Under the pieces are notes generated by a model that searched no databases, had not been told where the DNA came from, and was given only the letters and a program-made list of their open reading frames with translations. Shown in pieces: positions 59,233 to 64,000 of a stretch of 64,000 bases of DNA (its first letter is position 1; each line of letters begins with the position of its first letter). Source of the stretch: Neoconidiobolus thromboides FSU 785 (Eukaryota; Entomophthoromycota; Entomophthoromycetes; Entomophthorales; Neoconidiobolaceae). A program made the position numbers and the translations under genes. The stretch lies in the NCBI GenBank assembly GCA_025603075.1, contig MU626338.1, positions 27,271-91,270 on the forward strand, given 5' to 3'.

Positions 59233-59926
59233 ATGAATCATTTTCAATCTACTCCAAAAGATAGATTAAGTTATCTTCAAAAGTTAGTCACTCAATTTTG
59301 TAATTCTAATGATAAAGGTAAGCAAGATGTATATATAAAATTATAGATAACAATTTGATATAGAATTAAAGTTGAAGTCTTTAGCTAATCTTGCTAATTT
59401 TTCATATGACCCAAGTAATTATAGCTATTTAAACCAATTGAAAGTATACGATCTATTTTTAGGTAATAATATATATTTCATGGATATCATCTAATGTAGC
59501 CAGATCAATTATACACTGAAGAGATAGGATTCATAGAAATTGCATGTGGCGGCCTATGTAATATTTGCTTAGGTATAACAAATATACTCGAATTATAGCT
59601 CATTCTAAAAAATTTAAATAGATTCAACAATAAAAGAAAACATGCTAAATCATAATGCGGTTGAGCTTTTGTTTTATTGCCTTAATAAGAACAATGAAAG
59701 CATTGTAAAGAATTGTTTAACAACCCTCATGTTTCTAATAGATGACGATACTTATGATGGTAAATTTAAATTAACATAATTATTTTTGTTACTTATTTTT
59801 TTTGCAGAAATATGTACCTATGAGTTAAGGGATTACCTATTAGAACTTAAAAAATCGATCAATCCTTGTTTGTCAAATCTTTGTAACGTTTTTTTATACA
59901 ATTACTTTGAGGGTGAAGATAATTGA
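59233..59926 (+). CDS. ARMC7: Armadillo-repeat protein ARMC7
   Basis: Small all-helical protein with ARM repeats. Five exons: 59233-59317, 59364-59462, 59504-59572, 59622-59759, 59808-59926; 169 residues, phases consistent. [54 protein letters not shown] and [12 protein letters not shown] correspond in order to human ARMC7. In animals ARMC7 is reported in the late-spliceosome context; its role in fungi is unknown to me. The acceptor for exon 3 must be the CAG at 59501-59503, not the nearer TAG, to hold the frame. Confidence 0.85.
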
Positions 59927-60600
59927 TTTGCGTATCTTCAAACTACTTTTTAATATAAATTAAATTAAATTAAATTAAATTGAACTATAATTTATTGACT
60001 TGATTAGTTTATATAATATATATCATTAAATTTCAGATATTGGAAATGTTATAACAATTGAGTTTCTATTTACTTACATTCAAATGATCCTTGTGTGAAA
60101 ATGGACATTCTTCTATTATATTTTTCAACCAATCTTATCAAAAATGAACCATATCTAAGGAAATATTATCAGTTTGAGATAATTTGAATTAAGTTTTGTA
60201 CACTATACTTTATTAAGTTAATTAAAATATTTCAGTACTTAAATAATATAGTGATAAAAGTAATATACCAAATATGGAATATATGAAAATAAGTATTAGC
60301 GCAGTATATATTATTAAACTACATCTATTGTGAATACAAACAGCTATAATCAGTAAATCTCTTTTATTTTAAAGCTTTCTTTTGATACACAATAATGATA
60401 AAAAGGTAATTATACTGAGAAGATGTAATTTATATAGCTATAAACAAAAGTAGTAATTTATATTTAATTGTGAAGGTCAAACTAATATTACCAATTAAAA
60501 TAAACCAAATTTCGTCATTTGATCGAGTAGACTATAAAATTAATTTTTATTTCTATTTTTATTTCTATCTTAATTATTTTTTAATAGCAGCTTAAACTTA
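59927..60600. other. Intergenic, AT-rich
   Basis: 0.67 kb between ARMC7 and the glycosylase gene, with an AAATT pentamer repeat at 59957-59981. Nothing else seen. Confidence 0.6.
59957..59981. repeat. Pentamer repeat (AAATT, five copies)
   Basis: Five consecutive AAATT units just downstream of the ARMC7 stop codon. Confidence 0.85.
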
Positions 60601-61762
60601 ATGATGAAACGTATAACAAGATCAATGACGAAAGCAAGTTCTAAACTTAAAGAAACACTTGTTCGAGATACGAAGAAAGTTAAAGTAAAGAAAGAGATAA
60701 AAGATGCAGCTGAAAATTTGATTCAGGATCAAGCTGAAGTTAAAGAAACACTTGCTCGAGATACGAAGAAAGTTAAAGTAAAGAAAGAGATAAAAGATGC
60801 AGCTGAGAAATTGATTCAGGATCAAGCTGAAGTTAAAGAAATACAAGTGGTTAAGAAAAGGATTGTAAAAGCTAAACCAGTGCCCGCCTCTTACCTTCCA
60901 GAAACGGATTTAGAGCATTTAAAATTGATGGAAACCTTGCCAAAGAAACCTAGTAAAGACTTTGTCTTTGAATACTTAACCAAAGTGGATAAGTAAAAAC
61001 AGTTTACTTTGGCAAGTTTTTTTATTAACTATTTTTAAGGAACTTAGGTAAAATTATAAAGAGTAGTGATTTAGATTGCTTTATTTTCAATCTTGAATCC
61101 AAGTTTAAATCAGTAGAGGATGCCCCCAATACTTTTGGATACCTTGGAAGGAACATTATATTTCAAGTAATATTTCGTCTATAATAATAGCTAACTAATC
61201 CACCATAGCAATTGTCAGGAAAAGCTGCAAGTACAATAGAGTCTCGATTTCTTAATTTATATAAAGTCGAAGCAGAGGAAACCTACTTTCCAACGCCAGA
61301 ACAGGTTTTAGCTACCGATAATGAAGCGCTTCGAGGTGTAGGACTTTCTATGGCCAAAGCTTTGTATATCAAAGATCTAGCATTACATTATCAAAATGGT
61401 AGCCTCAGTGATATTAAGTTAAAAGAAGCAGACGATAAAACAGTTTACGAACTTTTGATTCAAGTTAAAGGAATTGGACCAGTAAGCTAATGTTATCACT
61501 GTTTATTTAAATTTAAAATCATTAACAATAGTGGACCATCGATATGTTCTTAATGAGTTATTTAAAGCGATTAGATGTATTACCATTAGGAGATTTAGGT
61601 ATCAAAAAAGGAATGATTAAACATTTTGAACTTACTGTAAGTGATAAGAAAAAACTAATTGATGAAAAAGATATGATTGAGTTGAGCAAGGCTTGGAGGC
61701 CATATCGTTCTGTTGCTTCTTGGCTCATGTGGGAAATTGCGAATACTATTACAGCAACTTGA
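60601..61762 (+). CDS. MAG1: DNA-3-methyladenine glycosylase (HhH-GPD, Mag1/AlkA-like)
   Basis: Base-excision repair enzyme that removes alkylated purines. Four exons: 60601-60992, 61040-61166, 61209-61481, 61532-61762; 340 residues, phases consistent. The glycosylase domain (residues ~115-340) shows IIFQQLSGKAASTI, LRGVGLSMAKALYIKDLA, the helix-hairpin-helix LLIQVKGIGPWTIDMFLM, LPLGDLGIKKGM with the catalytic Asp, and the final WRPYRSVASWLMW typical of this family. The N-terminal ~90 residues are Lys-rich and contain a 31-residue unit present twice in tandem; this basic tail is probably a nuclear-localisation and DNA-binding extension. The exon 3 donor GTAAGC directly after the Pro codon of GIGP restores the invariant Trp. 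Confidence 0.93.
60649..60834 (+). repeat. 93-bp in-frame tandem duplication within the glycosylase gene
   Basis: Units 60649-60741 and 60742-60834 differ at only a few bases. Each encodes KETL(V/A)RDTKKVKVKKE... ending LIQDQAEV (31 residues), so the duplication is recent or kept uniform. Confidence 0.92.
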
Positions 61763-62172
61763 GAAGGTTGCTGATAAATAAATTTTTGTCATTTAATTTA
61801 TAGTAGTTAACGATTTATTGTTTATTACTTATAAAACTATATAAATACGTGAGTATTAATATACCAACTATAAACACCAATGATAAAGTCGCAACTCAAA
61901 ATAGTTCACATTTATACAGGCAAATTTGACTTTAATCTTGGTTAATATTTAATAACCCATCTCTTTTATTTAAATGAATTAATTTGATAAAAAAATAGTT
62001 TTATTTAATACAAAAAACTTATAATTATTAAACAAAACTTGCACTATTTGTAAACGGGTAGAACAACAAAGAAACAATACTACCTAAAAAATAAAATAAT
62101 CTGTAATTTACTTCAAACACTCCATAGTTCATATAAAACCTTATTTAAGCTCAACTTCTTAAAGGAAAAAAT
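61763..62172. other. Convergent intergenic region
   Basis: 0.4 kb between the glycosylase stop and the small minus-strand gene. AT-rich, no element seen. Confidence 0.55.
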
Positions 62173-62409
62173 CTAAAGACAAAAACAAAACCAGGAATTT
62201 TGCAAAGTCGAATCTGTACAAAAGCCATCCTTCCTTCCAGTCATATTACCCGTTGCACTACTATTTCCTTTCTTTAAAGAAGCCTCTAATCTATCTCTTG
62301 TTTTTTTACTTATTTCTCGTTCCATTGGTGTCTTTCTATATCCCTGCTGAGAGTCAAATATCGGTTCCAATTGTTCCATCTCTTTTGTTTCTGGTTCTTG
62401 GTTGTTCAT
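62173..62409 (-). CDS. Small hydrophilic hypothetical protein
   Basis: Single exon of 78 residues. Starts MNNQEPETKEMEQLEPIF, has a basic helical stretch TPMEREISKKTRDRLEASLKK, and ends in NSWFCFCL, whose last four residues (CFCL) resemble a poor CaaX box. No known family recognised. Called because codon usage is good, the start is preceded by a typical AT-rich leader and it is isolated from other genes, but it could be one exon of a longer gene. Confidence 0.5.
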   Translation of the reverse strand: MNNQEPETKEMEQLEPIFDSQQGYRKTPMEREISKKTRDRLEASLKKGNSSATGNMTGRKDGFCTDSTLQNSWFCFCL

Positions 62410-62782
62410 AGTATATTTTCAATTGTTTTTAAAAACTAAAGAGATTTATAACAAAAAGGTTGAAGTAATTCATTGGTATTTATAAATCAGGGATTGAGGG
62501 ATTGATTGGCTGAGAAAAAAGGTAATCAATTAAATTAATATTTAGTTTTACACCAACATTGTTATTTATTATAATTGATATATGTTTTAATAAATTATTG
62601 CTATATAAAATGAAATCATGTTCCATTTTTAAAATAATAACATCTATTAAATCACACTACTAAAGACAAATATATAATACCGATGGAAATTAGTAACAAT
62701 ATATCAATATATATTTGGTAGTTGATAATTTAATACCCAGCAGCTATATATTGGTAATGTTATATACTAAAATAGTTGAATT

Positions 62783-62824
62783 TACTTTTATAAAATTCTT
62801 AAACACAAAAATACATCCCCATAT
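62783..62824 (+). mobile_element. MITE-like element, right-end fragment (copy 9)
   Basis: AAAATTCTTAAACACAAAAA followed by TACATCCCCATAT is the right end of the family in forward orientation, truncated on its left. Directly abuts copy 8. Confidence 0.8.
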
Positions 62825-62854
62825 GAAGATGTATTTTTGTGTTTAAGAATTTTA
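62791..62854. repeat. Perfect 27-bp hairpin at the junction of two MITE copies
   Basis: Arm 62791-62817 and arm 62828-62854 are exact reverse complements around a 10-nt loop (CCCATATGAA). Arises from head-to-head placement of copies 9 and 8. Confidence 0.85.
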
Positions 62855-62927
62855 CTAACAATTTTTCCACTCAAATAACGCTTAAAAGATGAAAAAAATA
62901 CTGAAGCTAAAAAAAACATCTCCATAT
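62821..62927 (-). mobile_element. MITE-like element, copy 8 (reverse, complete)
   Basis: 107 bp: ATATGAAGATGTATTTTTG left end, TTTAAGAATTTTACTAACAA, TTTTTCCACTCAAATAACGC core, AAAAAACATCTCCATAT right end. Together with copy 9 it creates a perfect hairpin at 62791-62854. Confidence 0.87.
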
Positions 62928-63579
62928 TGTTTTTTACTCATTTGGTATGGATTTAGTATTATAGCAAATTTAATATGAATCTTTACATAGAAAACTACAG
63001 CAATAGATTGAGTAAGAAGTTAACTAAAATCAATATTAGTACAGCAATGATAAGTAACTGTGTATTAAAATAGCATTAGTAGTTAATGATCTTTGCACTT
63101 GAACTTAGAGAAATTAAGTTGAGATTTTACTAAAAAAATTTACAAGAAAATGAGATCTTTAAAGTGGAGTGAAGCGCCTAGTAGGATTAAGAAGTAGTTG
63201 AACTTATTTTTCGCCTTCGATCTTATTAGTGTATAACACATAAATACAAATTCATGACTTATAAAAGCTTTCGAGTCAACCACCAGAGTACATATATGAA
63301 AGGTAGAGCCTATGGAAGTAAAGTTGAGTCGATAGAATTTTCATGAAGGATCTATGTTATTAAAAAGATAGTGATAATTTAGTATTCGATTTTATAATTA
63401 CTAGGGCACTAGTTAAATTCTGTGACGGTTTTTTTATCGGATGTATCATCGTAGCATTATATTATATGGTTATGATTATTTAAATTAGTTTTTGTATTTG
63501 TTTTTACTATATTTATAGCTACTAAATATAATTTATATTAACAATTAATAATATGTTTTTATTTAAAAAGAGAGGAAAA

Positions 63580-64000
63580 TTAGAATAGTTTTTTAACGGA
63601 TTTAGTAATATCACCCCAATTGTCTTTAACATAGCCTTTTGCAAGTTCACTACTTTCTTAAGACTTGTTGACGAACCCCTCTAAGGACAGCTGCCTTTTC
63701 ATCATATTGGGCTCCTTTATATTCATTTAAGATCATTTCATCTGCAGTAGGACCTAAAATAGCATTAGTAGTAGCAGCCAAAACTAAACCTGCATATGGA
63801 ATAGCTGAAATTCCAGAAATCACTGCAGTTCTCATATAGTCTAAGGCCTTGTTATTGTAAGCCAATTCGGAAGCGTTAATAAGATTTACATTATGCATAC
63901 ATGAAGCCACACTAGATGCAGGGTACTTTTCACCACTATTAGCACAATAATAACCTCGTCTAAGTTCTACTGTTTTACCGCCAGGTGCACATTCTGACTT
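63580..64000 (-). CDS. Unidentified protein, 5' end outside window; possible frameshift near the 3' end
   Basis: The minus-strand frame is open from the window edge (64000) to a stop at 63652-63650. It encodes Cys-containing sequence (SECAPGGKTVELRRGYYCAN, SSVASCMHNVN) and then an Ala/Gly-rich hydrophobic stretch (TAVISGISAIPYAGLVLAATT). Directly after the stop, the next frame continues as SELAKGYVKDNWGDITKSVKK to a stop at 63582-63580. This looks like the natural C-terminus reached after a one-base shift at about 63650-63655. No GT-AG intron of normal size explains the shift. The paired cysteines suggest a secreted or cell-surface protein, but the signal peptide, if any, is beyond the window. 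Family not recognised. Confidence 0.5.

Larger units (their letters stand above)
62410..63579. other. Intergenic with nested MITE copies
   Basis: 1.2 kb between the small hypothetical gene and the edge gene. Holds MITE copies 8 and 9 head to head (62783-62927); the rest has no recognised feature. Confidence 0.6.

Noticed and set aside
1-64000. tRNA, rRNA, CRISPR array or biosynthetic cluster
   Set aside because: I looked for GGTTCGA-type T-arms, rRNA-like GC-richer blocks, spaced direct repeats and adjacent pathway genes, and saw none; the neighbours are functionally unrelated housekeeping genes.

Overview
The window is nuclear DNA from a very AT-rich, intron-rich fungus. Nearly every gene with introns is cut by short GT-AG introns of about 45-60 nt that end in TTTAG/ATAG. 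The standard genetic code works throughout. Fungal markers include THI5-type HMP-P synthase, squalene synthase, SAGA Spt7, Dbf2/Sid2 kinase, a fungal RanGTP-binding protein and an Nrd1-type RRM protein. A complex I subunit (NDUFB3/B12), ARMC7 and MAGE-type Nse3 argue against Saccharomyces and Schizosaccharomyces. An early-diverging, low-GC fungal lineage is likely, but the lineage is inference; I saw no rRNA, tRNA or mitochondrial gene to fix it.

Layout. 1-1592: 3' part of a Dbf2/Sid2 kinase. 2590-4135: BUB3. 5943-6416: small unknown acidic protein. 8153-8947: homeodomain factor in a gene-poor stretch. 11324-18228: unknown coiled-coil gene, HMG-CoA lyase, RNA14/CstF77. 20644-21621: THI5. 22359-32783: alpha/beta-hydrolase, SPT7, JJJ1, CBS-PB1 protein. 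33129-42506, all minus strand: RanGTP-binding protein, decayed Tc1/mariner transposase, NSE3, TIP20/RINT1, CCCH-Pumilio protein. 42507-45793: gene desert with mobile-element remnants. 45794-51037: ERG9, small tandem-AAA ATPase, SmE. 52215-59926: MAPEG protein, two-RRM protein, NDUFB3, MDE1, CLPTM1, ARMC7. 60601-61762: 3-methyladenine glycosylase. 62173-64000: two unidentified genes, the last cut by the window edge.

The genes are dispersed housekeeping functions, not a metabolic cluster. They cover mitotic control (Dbf2, Bub3, Smc5/6), RNA processing (Rna14, SmE), RNA regulation (Pumilio, Nrd1-like), thiamine, sterol and methionine-salvage metabolism, membrane traffic (Tip20, CLPTM1) and DNA repair (glycosylase, Nse3).

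The most distinctive non-genic signal is a family of about 105-bp inverted-repeat elements (MITE-like). There are at least nine full or partial copies spread over the window, some nested, plus a decayed Tc1/mariner transposase that could represent the source of such elements. Exon maps given here were built by hand from splice consensus, reading-frame continuity and family conservation.
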